Below, in pieces: positions 36,476 to 45,657 of a stretch of DNA of 64,000 nucleotides. Where the stretch lies: NCBI GenBank assembly GCA_021029095.1, contig JAJOHG010000044.1:124001-188000 (forward strand). The letters are read 5' to 3'. A model generated the notes under the pieces. The model saw only the letters and a program-made list of their open reading frames with translations, searched no databases and was not told the origin of the DNA. The translations under genes were made by a program, and so were the position numbers. Numbering within the stretch: position 1 is the first letter of the stretch; every line of letters begins with the position of its first letter. This stretch comes from Phellopilus nigrolimitatus (lineage: Eukaryota > Basidiomycota > Agaricomycetes > Hymenochaetales > Hymenochaetaceae).

Positions 36476-36840
36476 CCCCCCAGTATATGCGACGGACCTC
36501 AGCCTCGAACGCGTGGAGGTCCTCGCCAGGGACGTTGAGCTGCACTCGAGGTATGCGCACATCTCGCGCTCCATCTGGTTGATCTCGCGCAGCGCGAAGA
36601 GGCCCTGGCCGATGACAGCCAGGACTTGTTCGAGTAGGTGTTGTCGCAGACGACCTTGCTCGCGATCATGAACGCGGAGAGGAAGAGGCGGTGGCCCGAG
36701 GAGCCGTGCACGGCGGGGAAGCGCATCTTGAGGCGGTGGAGCAGCGCGAGCGCGGTGAAGGTGACGGACGTGTGCAGCCGCGTGCGGTGGAGGGAGTAGG
36801 TGACGAAGTGTGTGAGCCTGCTTGGTATCTCGGCGGCGGG
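36476..36840 (-). pseudogene. Pcl/Pho80-type cyclin fragment
   Basis: The minus strand encodes LTHFVTYSLHRTRLHTSVTF, LLHRLKMRFP, SSGHRLFLSAFMIASKVVCD and NTYSNKSW, then in another frame VIGQGLFALREINQMEREM and CAYLE, then in a third frame LNVPGEDLHAFEAEVRRIY. These are the conserved core of fungal Pcl-type cyclins, partners of Pho85-like kinases. Two frame changes interrupt it: one after NKSW and one where a Trp codon has lost a base before LNVPGED. The fragment passes without spacer into the enoyl-CoA hydratase frame. Confidence 0.7.
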
Positions 36841-37044
36841 GGCGGCAGGGGGAGGGAGACGGCAGAACAAAGCAAGGACAGAGCGAGGAGGAGCTCGTAG
36901 TAGGTGTCTGCACCGCCGTGGTGTGGCAAACAAGTCCGCCGGATTCTACTATACCATACACCCTGTTTTTGAGCTGCTCAGAGTGTCAGAACACAGTACA
37001 CAAATTCAATGAGTCGGAGGAACCATCGCCGCACGAGTAGACAC
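36841..37044. other. Flank of the cyclin fragment
   Basis: The left part may be intron or upstream exon of the cyclin fragment. No gene is supported. Confidence 0.3.
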
Positions 37045-37225
37045 ACAAAGCGAACTTCGGTGCTAAGGCATGAAGCAACTTCAAATGCCATCTTTCTGCC
37101 CAGGCCGGTGGTTGGAGCATAGGGGAAAACCCATCACCACCCAAGCAGGCACATGAAGCGAACCTCAGTGCTAAGGCATGAAGCAACTTCAAGGCCATCT
37201 TTCTGCCCAGGCTGGTGGTAGTGAG
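37045..37225 (+). repeat. Imperfect tandem duplication, period about 108 bp
   Basis: A segment of about 65 bp beginning AAGCGAACTTCGGTGCTAAG at 37048 recurs at about 37156 (AAGCGAACCTCAGTGCTAAG), including the ATCTTTCTGCCCAGG part. The copies differ by a few substitutions and a 2-bp gap. Confidence 0.75.
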
Positions 37226-37644
37226 TCGAAGCAAAGGGAAAAATTGCATCATAAAAAAAACCCCTTTACTATAAACATAAGGAAGCATAATAGCTCAACA
37301 TGCACTACCCCACTCGCGCAGCGGCTCCTAATTGGGCACCCTTAGCCGCGCAGAAATGAGGCTAGAAAGAATAAAGCAAAAGAAAATAGAAAAACAAATG
37401 TAAGAGTGGGAGGGGATGATGGTGGCGAAAAAGACAAAGTGACGTGGCAATGAAAATCATCATGAGTCACATCATGTGCCACTTGTCACATATTTCCATG
37501 CGAGTCATCACTTGTCACGTGTTTTCCCACACTTTGGGTGCTTCCGTCTGAACGCTCTGACGGAGCGTGGAAAATTGAACTTAGCTAAAATTTGATGTGC
37601 ATCATCAGTGTATCATCAATTTGTTTGTTCGCAACATGACTTTG
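37226..37644. other. No gene recognised
   Basis: A-rich sequence and short repeats of TCAC/GTGAC motifs around 37440-37530 precede the Hsp70 fragment. Confidence 0.4.
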
Positions 37645-37772
37645 CTCGGTGCTGCTGTTCAGGCTGCCATCCTCACCAGTGACACTTCCGAGAAGACTCA
37701 GAATCTCCTCCTCAATGTTGCACCGCTCTCACTCGGTATCGAGACTGCCAGTGGTGTCATGACCGCACTAAT

Positions 37773-39604
37773 TAGGGCATACCACGAGTCCTTGATACCC
37801 GTGGGTACCTGTGACCCGACCCGGACTGCAGATCCGTATTCACGGATCACCTGTCAACGGGTGATCCGTGGGAAACGAATTGTTGCGGGTCCGGGTCGAG
37901 GATTTGCTCTTTTTCAATACCCGCGGGTAGCTCATAAGTATTTAGACCAATGAGTTTTTTTCAAACAGATACTGTGTAGAGTGCAGGTCCAAATTTAAGC
38001 GCGGGTCAATCTGGCGAATAGCCTTCTGCAGAGATTCTTCGAACGTGCAGCCGATCGCTCTTCATCGCCGATCCGACCTTGCGGTCAACCTACGACGTGA
38101 ACTTTGTGAGGTCCCACTTCGGGATCTTTGTCACGATATAGTCCAGAGACGGTTCGAAGCACGCCGTCGTCGTCTTCGTGACTGCATTTGGCAGCTCTGG
38201 AAGCGTGTGACCTAGCGCAATCTTGCTGGCTGTGTATGCGAGCGGGTAGCCAGTAGCTTTAGACGCGAGCGCACTGGAACGACTCAAGTGTGCGTTGACC
38301 TCGATGACGCAGTACTCCTTGGATGCAGGATGCAGAGCATGCTGGATATTTCACTCGCCGACGACACCAAGATGGCGGATGACCTTGAGTGCGGCAGAAT
38401 GGAGCATATGATACTCATCATCGGGCAGAATCTGCGACGGGGCGACAACAATCGAGTCACCAGTGTGTGTACCAAGGGGGTCGAAAATTTCCATGTTGCA
38501 GCAGATGATCGTATTGTCCACCCCATCGCGTACGACCTCGTATTCGAGTTCCTTTCATCCTTTCATACTCCGTTCAATAAGTACCTGCGGGCTTAGGCTG
38601 AGACTTTGCACTGAAAGATCGCGTAACTCGTCGGGATTGTTTGCAAAGCCAGAACCGAGACCGCCAAGCGTGAATGCAGAACGAAGAATGTCGGGGTAAC
38701 CGATCTTCGCAGCCGCGTCGAGCGCAGCTCCTACTGACGAGACAGCCGTAGATTGCGTGGCAGGAATGTCAATTTCTAAACAACAGTCAGTAAGCACAAC
38801 TTATATAAGAAGAAGATAAGATTCAAGCGCACCCTTCAATGCCTGCACGAAAAGATCACGGTCCTCACTGACCTCCAGCGTCCGAATCGGCGTCCCAAGT
38901 ACTTGAACACCTAACCGTTCAAGCACACCCATCTTGTCGAGCTGAATGCCGACATTGAGAGCGCTCTGTCTGCCAAAAGTAAGTAGTATACCATCCGGCC
39001 TCTCCTTTTCGAGTGCATATGCCACATAGTCTGCTGTGATGGGTAGAAAGTAGACCTCGGATGCAAGCTGGTGCGATGTCTGCCAAGTAGCAATGTTGGG
39101 GTTAATGAGGACAGCATCGACACCTTCCTCCCGTAGTGCCTTGAGCACCTGCGAGCCAGAGTAATCGAACTCACCAGCCTGGCCGATAGAAAGACCTCCA
39201 GAGCCAACAATAACGACCTTGCGTACGTCCGGGCGAGGCATTTTGGGTAACACCTTCGCGGAGATTTTGCGCGCAAGTTCAGAAGGAGAGTCGGCGGCGG
39301 TCTTCATGCGCCCGTACGTCGTGCTGACAGTGCCACCTGCGTACGCAAGGCTTTCTGTGCCAGGCGCGGCCGGCTGCATGGTCTGGTGCTACTGGAGGAG
39401 GTCATGGTCGGCGCGAGTGCCTGCACTGCAGACCTGTGAGCAAACCCGTGACCTCCGTGACATGGATCCGTGGGAATTTGGTGACCCGTGAATCCGAGTC
39501 TCTGCGGGTCCAGGTCAAGCCGGGTCCGGGTCGAGGTTTTTTTGTCACGGGTGACCCGCCAACGGGTCCGGGTCAACCCACGGGTGGACTCGTGGTATGC
39601 CCTA
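37773..39604. mobile_element. hAT-like element of 1.83 kb carrying a captured gene fragment
   Basis: The ends are TAGGGCATACCACGAGTC on the left and the imperfect counterpart ending GACTCGTGGTATGCCCTA on the right. The 8-bp duplication GCACTAAT is at 37765-37772 and 39605-39612. Removing the element and one duplication restores the Hsp70 codons for TALIKCNT exactly. About 200 bp at each end are the CGGGT/ACCCG-rich terminal sequence shared with the MITE at 34152. The interior of about 1.3 kb is a carbamoyl-phosphate synthase fragment rather than transposase. It is a transduplicating, Pack-type element. Confidence 0.88.
38093..39379 (-). pseudogene. Carbamoyl-phosphate synthase (CAD/URA-type large domain) fragment, captured
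   Basis: The minus strand reads [76 protein letters not shown], a 65-nt GT-AG intron at about 38839-38775, then [84 protein letters not shown] and [18 protein letters not shown]. This is the first ATP-grasp half of the synthase domain of pyrimidine-pathway CPSase II. Two in-frame TGA codons break it: one replaces the Trp after SMKG (about 38553) and one replaces the Cys before NIQHAL (about 38347). Both ends stop inside the domain at the element's terminal sequences. Confidence 0.88.
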
Positions 39605-40373
39605 GCACTAATTAAGTGCAACACGACTGTCCCAATGAAGTCCAAAATCTTCTCGACATACTCTGACAACCAGTCCGGTGTCCTTATCCAGGCTTTCGAG
39701 GGCGAGCATGTGCACACAAAGGACAACAACCTCCTCGGCAAGATTGAGCTTTCTGGTGACCCACCTGTGCAGTGTTCCTCAGGTTGAGGTCACCTTCGAC
39801 ATTGATGCTAACGGTATCCTTAATGTGTCCGCCTCAGATAAGATGACCGGAAAGTCAAACCACATCATGATCACTGACGACAAGGGTCATCTTATGAAGG
39901 AGGAGATCAAGTGTATGGTCAGCAACACTGAGAAGTTCAAGGGTAAGCAAATACGCAGTTCTATCATCCATATTAAATTCTGATTAAATTTTCTTTATAG
40001 CTGAGGACGAGGGAGCCGCTTCGCGCATCACTACCAAGAATGGTCTTGAGTCCTACGTGTACCACCTGCGCAATTCGATCACGGATGAGAAGGTGAAGGA
40101 CAAGTTCGACGCGGACAACAAGACGCGCCTCGAGACCACAGTGAATGAGGTGATTTTGTGGCTCGACAACTTGATGGAAGCGTCAAAGGAGGAGTACAAG
40201 AAGAAGCAGAAGGAGCTCAAAGGCATTGCAGGCCCAATCATGCAGAAGTTCTACCAATCTGTAGGTGCAGGAGCGCCTGGTGCGGGCAGCTTCCCGGATG
40301 CGGGCAGATTCCTTGGTGGCCCGGGAACTCCAGACAGCTTCCCTGGAGCTGGTGGCACTCCGGGCGTGTCAGA

Positions 40374-41171
40374 TAGAGCTCACCATGAGACCTTAAAACC
40401 TGTGACCAAACCCGGACTACAGATCCGTATTTACGGATCACCTGTCAACGGGCGATCTGTGGGAAACAGCTTGTCATGGGTCCGGGTCGAGAATTTGTGA
40501 TTTTCCAATACCCCCAGGTAGTTCATAGGTTTTCAAGGCAGCCAGTGATGATACAGAACATTCAATAGGGTCATATGAAGTGAAGTTCAAATTGTTTAGA
40601 ACTCTGGTTCATATGAATTTTGGATTTTGCAGGGGTCAAAAGGTCATATTTCTGATTTATGACTAAGCCAACAGAAGCGACGGACAGAGAAAGTGTTTTC
40701 TTGTCCGCACTTTCCCACACATCCCCTAAACTGCCACAATTTGTTTTTTCGCACTTTGTTCTTTGCACTTCGTTTTGCGTGCTTCATTCTGCAAGCTTCA
40801 TTTTGTGCACAGGGCAGCCCGAGCTCGGAGCACCTCATCAAGTTAAGGAGAAAGGATAGGAATCAAGACATAGAGGCTGGGGATTAGCTTGTAGAGTGTT
40901 TTTGTGTCATTTACTATTTATTTCTAATAAGTGCTGCATAATGCTATAAAAACTGTAAACTAACTATTGCCGACCTGCTTGACCCGCACCCGTGGGTTTC
41001 TGAGGACCTGGGAATCTATGTCTGTATGGGTCCAGGTCAAGGTGGGTCTGGGTTTAGAGTTTTTCGTCGCGGGTGGCCCGCCAATGGGTCCGGGTCAACC
41101 TGCGGGTGGACTTGTGGTGAGCCCTAGTCATGGGTTTCCACGGGTAACAAGGACTTGTGATGAGCCCTAGT
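40374..41171. mobile_element. Degenerate hAT-like element(s)
   Basis: The left end at 40374 reads TAGAGCTCACCATGAGAC, a decayed version of the family end. Two right ends are seen, GGACTTGTGGTGAGCCCTA ending at about 41127 and GGACTTGTGATGAGCCCTA ending at about 41171. CGGGT-rich subterminal sequence lies inside both sides. I found no matching 8-bp duplication, so either the outer copy is old or two insertions overlap. The middle (about 40520-40950) has no recognisable gene. Confidence 0.55.
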
Positions 41172-41603
41172 GGAGCTGGCAATGCAGTTTTTTGTCAACA
41201 GTTTTACTGACAAAACAACCTATAAAGATGTATATTAGACAGGTTCATTACTTAAGCTTGATATGAACATTGATATTATACTTCAGGTTGCTGGATTCGG
41301 ACCAATACTGAATTTATGCATGGTTTGTCTGGGGTACAATTAGACAATGAGTTTAAATATAAGTACATCCTAATATCAACTATAGAAACTATAGAAGGCT
41401 AATCACACTACCACACTAAACAACTATAGAAACTATAGAAGCTAATCACGCTACCACACTATCCACCTAATAGCTAAATGCACTAAACATGCTAAACACG
41501 CTAAACACGCTAAACCTTGCTACAAATAGCTATTAACTACCTTCCTACATCCATCTACGTAAGTGTTTGACACTACATCAACTATTCTGAAAATGCAGTC
41601 TCC
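41172..41603. other. AT-rich, low-complexity spacer
   Basis: Includes short direct repeats of a CTATAGAAACTATAGAAG type (41390-41440) and GCTAAACAC units (41488-41515). No gene. Confidence 0.5.
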
Positions 41604-41778
41604 TGATGAGTTGAATAGTTGTTTTATTTAATTATGACTTTCTCCACACATTATAGTTTAACACTTTTGGACACTTTTATCCAAATCACTTTTTAACTTT
41701 CTTATGCCTTTCTCCAAACAGTATACTTAAACTTTCTTTTTGCCTTTGTCCACACAAGAAAGGCTTAACAAAGGCATG
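41604..41778 (+). repeat. Left copy of terminal unit flanking the 740-codon gene
   Basis: About 170 bp starting GAGTTGAATAGTTGTTTTAT and ending GGCTTAACAAAGGCATG. It is the reverse complement of 45490-45657 with no difference noticed, and a member of the repeat unit found in the 2-kb arms. It lacks the outer CACTGCGGG end. Confidence 0.75.
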
Positions 41779-42314
41779 CTTGATTCTTGCCAAACGACTC
41801 GTAGAACTTCTGGAAGTTGTTCTTGTCCTCCGTAGTTTTACAGAGCTACTCCACTTGCGAGTTCGCCTTCACGCGTGTCGCATATTTCTGACCGAATGTA
41901 AGCCATGTATTTCATGTAGTATCGCCATCTCGTTCTAACTATCAAACTTATTATATAATTGATCATTGTATCATACTCTTAGAAATACACAGCACGTTCG
42001 TAGATTCAATTAGTCCATAACGACTGCTTTCTAGCTTTCGATTAAGGATTAGTGTAGATTTCGTATTCAGTGGCGAATTTTACGATAGCGAGAAACCCAC
42101 GAAGCCAGTAAGCACAGATCAGTTGCCCCATATACTGATCTCTGTAACTAACCTGTCAATAGAGCAGGAGCAAAGAGTGAATCCTTCTTTGTTAAATAGA
42201 GAACATTGATTTACAAAGTAAGTGTCATCCGTCTAATGTCGAGCGCAGTGGTTTGGTCTTGGCTAACGGTCTTTGTATCTTTAACTGTCTCAGTTCACGT
42301 CTCAGAGAAAAAGT
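41779..42314. other. 5' flank of the 740-codon gene
   Basis: No coding frame. It presumably holds the promoter and leader. No obvious TATA box at a fixed distance. Confidence 0.4.
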
Positions 42315-44537
42315 ATGGCAGCGAGTGTAAAACTGAGAAAGACACATGCCCTCGGTGAGTTAAAACAAGGTAGAGCTAATGCAAATTGTCTAACACATGA
42401 TAATTCAGTTAAAGGTGTGGCCGTCAATGCGTTCGACGCTCGAGTTGCGGCGGATATGCTCTTCGAGGATAGAATCATTACCTCTCCTAACGCTGACTGG
42501 GTTCCCGAGTTCCCATTCGCCAACAATAAGTCGGAGATATTGAGGTTCGATGATGGTTTCTGGGGAGGTCATGAATATTCGAGGTGGCCTCAGCTCCATT
42601 CTGGTTCTAATCCTCATCACGCGTGTATACCTTTTTCTCGGCCTCTCGTAGTTGATAGTCTCACCAACGACAAGGCTATGTGGTACAGTCCCAAGGAAAC
42701 GGATTTCGAAGAACTAGGAGCAAGCAGACGCAATCGACAAAATGAATTACTTGGACGTTTTCGGCCGCAAGTGATCGCTCCGCTCAGCTCGACGCTCGAA
42801 CTCTTTGCGGCCAAGGCCAAATGGCACTACGAGAAGACAGGCGAGAAGGAATTGCTAACTCTTATCAGCACGTTACTACTAGCCGCACGCATGGATATCG
42901 ATCAGCTTAAGCTCAATCCTACGTCTTTTAGGTTGTCGCTGGATCTATTTCGCGAAGTGCAGCGGTTCTGCCTCGAGCTCAACGCCATTGTCGGCTACTC
43001 ATCCGTCATCCTTCCAAGGATGTGCGACACCGAGACGAAGCAGAACGACGTGTTGCTGCGTTGTAGGGGCGTTTTCACGACTGAGCCTCGCGTTGTTCAG
43101 CAAATGTATCGCATCGGCATCCCAGTCTGGTATATTCGACCTGCAGCCGCGCTCACGTCGGAAACAAAGATATTTGAAGTCGTCAATTGTACGTCGTGGA
43201 CGGAGAACCTCAGTGCTTGTCGTCCGAAGGTGAACGGGGAGTGGTTCAATGACTTTATATCACTCGAATGGGATTTGGGCACGACAAACTTGCAGGTCAT
43301 TGATGAATCCAGCATAACGCAGTTCATAGGAATTCTTCACGGCTTCTCGTCGACACGCTCAAAAACAGGCACTACCCTCCGAGCACCTGTGGTCGTCAGC
43401 AAACCTGGAGCATCAGGATCGTCTTCGTCGAGCGCTTCGCGACTCGAGGCTTCCTCATTGTCTTCAGCGCGACAGACGGCAAACAAATGCGAGAGTAAAC
43501 GTCAGTTGGATTCTTCATCCGTGGGGTCAGGGGCGAAAATAAATCACACGCGCCATCTCTATATTCCGAATGGTGTATCTGGTCTTCCCGATCTACCTGA
43601 CCATCATCTTGTTATCCGTCGCGTCCTTCACGATCTCGGTCTTCTTCCTCAGCCTAAAAAAGAAGGACTAGCCGCTATGTATTCTCTCCCGCCGCCCTTC
43701 CTACTCATCCATACGGACCCGGAAAAAAATGGGCGGTACTATCATAATTACCTGCGTATTCGCAAAGCTCTCATATCCGTGCTCTACAATGGCTCTTCCT
43801 TCTCTCCGATCAGGAGGAAGATACAGCAATGGCGTAATATTTTATGGGGGAAGTACGATATGGTGAAGGAATTGTCCGTGGGAGTGACTTCAGAGGCGGC
43901 GGAACGTATCTATGGCGCGCTCAGAGACGCGTACAAAGGAATGTCAATTCGTGTCGACGACGTGTCGGAGGAACACGTCCGGGCGTCGAAGAAACAAAAG
44001 CGAGGTGACAACGCCGCCGCGAAGGTCACGCTCAGCGTCGAACACAGTCTTCCTTCGTACACCCCGGACGTCAAACCAATATGGCGCGGTCAAAAAATTC
44101 CTCTTGCGCGTGTCAATGCCGATCATGCGCTGCGTCAAGAAATTCAATGGGATCTCGCCGAGAACCTCTTCCGCGTAGAACTCATCGAGCTCGACCGGGT
44201 GCTGGTCTCACGGTCGTTCATGACAACGGAGGAGAAAAAGAGGGCGATAGCTCTGCGCGGCGTTTTTTTGTGCGGGGACTTGGAAAATACGGATTATTTC
44301 ACTAATCTTACCCAGCCCGTCAAAGAATACTGGGGATCGTCTTTGGACCCTCTCTCCCTCGCTAGCTTCAAAGTGGTTCTCGAGCGATGGCCTGGTTGTC
44401 CGAAACGGCTGACTACGGGCAATGCTGTGGATGGGCAAGACTTCCCCACGATGATTGAGTTCTACGTAGCCTCGTTCGTGAAGCAGTACCACCGTGTTCC
44501 AACGATGCCCTGTAAAGTTCCCGCTTCGCTGTTGTAA
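42315..44537 (+). CDS. Intact intronless 740-residue protein of unknown function in the repeat block
   Basis: A single uninterrupted frame starts at ATG 42315 and ends at TAA 44537. The N-terminal half looks globular, with KAMWYSPKETDFEELGASRR and, near residue 260, RVVQQMYRIGIPVWYIRP. Residues about 365-408 are Ser-rich and probably disordered. A basic run KKQKR near residue 557 could be a nuclear localisation signal. The C-terminal half again looks folded (YYHNYLRIRKALISVLYNG, IQQWRNILWGKYDMVKEL). I see no transposase DDE/RNase H, helicase, integrase or zinc-finger signature. Host genes here have an intron every 100-300 bp, so the lack of introns is striking. It is flanked by inverted copies of the terminal unit (41604-41778 and 45490-45657). 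It may be a transposon-borne protein or cargo. Confidence 0.8.
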   Translation: MAASVKLRKTHALGELKQGRANANCLTHDNSVKGVAVNAFDARVAADMLFEDRIITSPNADWVPEFPFANNKSEILRFDDGFWGGHEYSRWPQLHSGSNPHHACIPFSRPLVVDSLTNDKAMWYSPKETDFEELGASRRNRQNELLGRFRPQVIAPLSSTLELFAAKAKWHYEKTGEKELLTLISTLLLAARMDIDQLKLNPTSFRLSLDLFREVQRFCLELNAIVGYSSVILPRMCDTETKQNDVLLRCRGVFTTEPRVVQQMYRIGIPVWYIRPAAALTSETKIFEVVNCTSWTENLSACRPKVNGEWFNDFISLEWDLGTTNLQVIDESSITQFIGILHGFSSTRSKTGTTLRAPVVVSKPGASGSSSSSASRLEASSLSSARQTANKCESKRQLDSSSVGSGAKINHTRHLYIPNGVSGLPDLPDHHLVIRRVLHDLGLLPQPKKEGLAAMYSLPPPFLLIHTDPEKNGRYYHNYLRIRKALISVLYNGSSFSPIRRKIQQWRNILWGKYDMVKELSVGVTSEAAERIYGALRDAYKGMSIRVDDVSEEHVRASKKQKRGDNAAAKVTLSVEHSLPSYTPDVKPIWRGQKIPLARVNADHALRQEIQWDLAENLFRVELIELDRVLVSRSFMTTEEKKRAIALRGVFLCGDLENTDYFTNLTQPVKEYWGSSLDPLSLASFKVVLERWPGCPKRLTTGNAVDGQDFPTMIEFYVASFVKQYHRVPTMPCKVPASLL

Positions 44538-45489
44538 ATCTCAAGTTCAATTTTCCAACGATAAATAATGTCATACCAGAGCACAGACGTATACTCGGAT
44601 TCATGTAATGAGGTAAAAAAAAGGTGCAGACTGTCACGGTGTGACGCATCAACAGTCACTTGTCACACTCAACTTAGTTTGTTGTAGCACTCAGCACACG
44701 AAAGCCATCTTCGTCGGAAAGATTTTTGAGCAGGCGTTTGAGTGTGCCTGGGTACACTTCTAACGTGCAGAGGTCTTATCAACCATAACGATCAACAGAA
44801 GCTGTTTGACCAGCGGCAGCTCATGCAATGGCTTTCCAATGTAGTTCTGGCAGGGTTTTTTTTTTCTTTCTTTCTGTCTACTAGTGCGTCTCACCACCTC
44901 GTCATCCACTACGCACAGTGTCTTTCAAGAAGCACCTCTGAGCTCTTTTTTGGACATATTCAGGTCCTGTCAAAGAGAGAAAGAAAAAACTCGGGTCTCA
45001 GGCTTCGACTTCTTTTTACGATACGTCATGTCAATCTCAAACTTTAGCTTCTGGCTCAGCACACCCGATTCCGAGTCATGCATTTTCCAGCATAAATCAT
45101 GTCTGCTTTGTTTTCTTAAGTTACTCAATATCAATACAATATTGTTCTACTTTCTAGATGGCTAGAGCAGCTCGGTTCGGTTCAGGAAACCAAAAACAAA
45201 ATGTCGGTCAATATGCACTCGAGACAGTCGGATGGCTCAACCGCCCGTCATATGGGTGAATTTTGTGACAAAATCCCTTTCCACTGACAGCGCAGATCCC
45301 TCCGGAGTGCTCGGCGGCCAACAAAATGGCGGAGGGGCCCCGTCGCGTCGCATCGCATCACGTTGAAAGAAAGTTAAAATATACCGTTTCACTGCAGGCA
45401 TCCACTTAGAATTCTCCCATGGTGAGTTGATTAGATGTTTTATTTAATTGTGGCTTTCTCCACACATTATAGTTAAACACTTTTGGACA
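44538..45489. other. 3' flank of the 740-codon gene
   Basis: No coding frame is supported. The sequence 45373-45489 is a partial copy of the terminal unit, matching about 31123-31250 of the left arm. Confidence 0.45.
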
Positions 45490-45657
45490 CTTTCCTTTGT
45501 TAAGCCTTTCTTGTGTGGACAAAGGCAAAAAGAAAGTTTAAGTATACTGTTTGGAGAAAGGCATAAGAAAGTTAAAAAGTGATTTGGATAAAAGTGTCCA
45601 AAAGTGTTAAACTATAATGTGTGGAGAAAGTCATAATTAAATAAAACAACTATTCAA
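45490..45657 (-). repeat. Right copy of terminal unit flanking the 740-codon gene
   Basis: Inverted counterpart of 41604-41778. It runs directly into the right 2-kb arm, whose first bases (from 45658) supply the CACTGCGGGC end in reverse orientation. Confidence 0.75.

Larger units (their letters stand above)
37645..40370 (+). pseudogene. Hsp70 (SSA type) C-terminal half, interrupted by a hAT-like element
   Basis: The frame enters at [19 protein letters not shown], then [18 protein letters not shown]. Beyond the element at 37773-39604 it resumes with [51 protein letters not shown] and, after an intron ending near 40000, AEDEGAASRI, GLESYVYHLRNSITDEK and a Gly/Pro-rich tail. This is the end of the nucleotide-binding domain plus the substrate-binding domain and lid of a cytosolic Hsp70. 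The ATPase N-terminus is missing. A frame change occurs near 39780 (before VEVTF), and many normally invariant residues are altered. The tail is cut at about 40370 by another degenerate element and lacks a normal C-terminal motif. Confidence 0.85.

Noticed and set aside
41390..41515. CRISPR-like spaced repeats
   Set aside because: The units are short, irregular and without constant spacers, and the window is eukaryotic.
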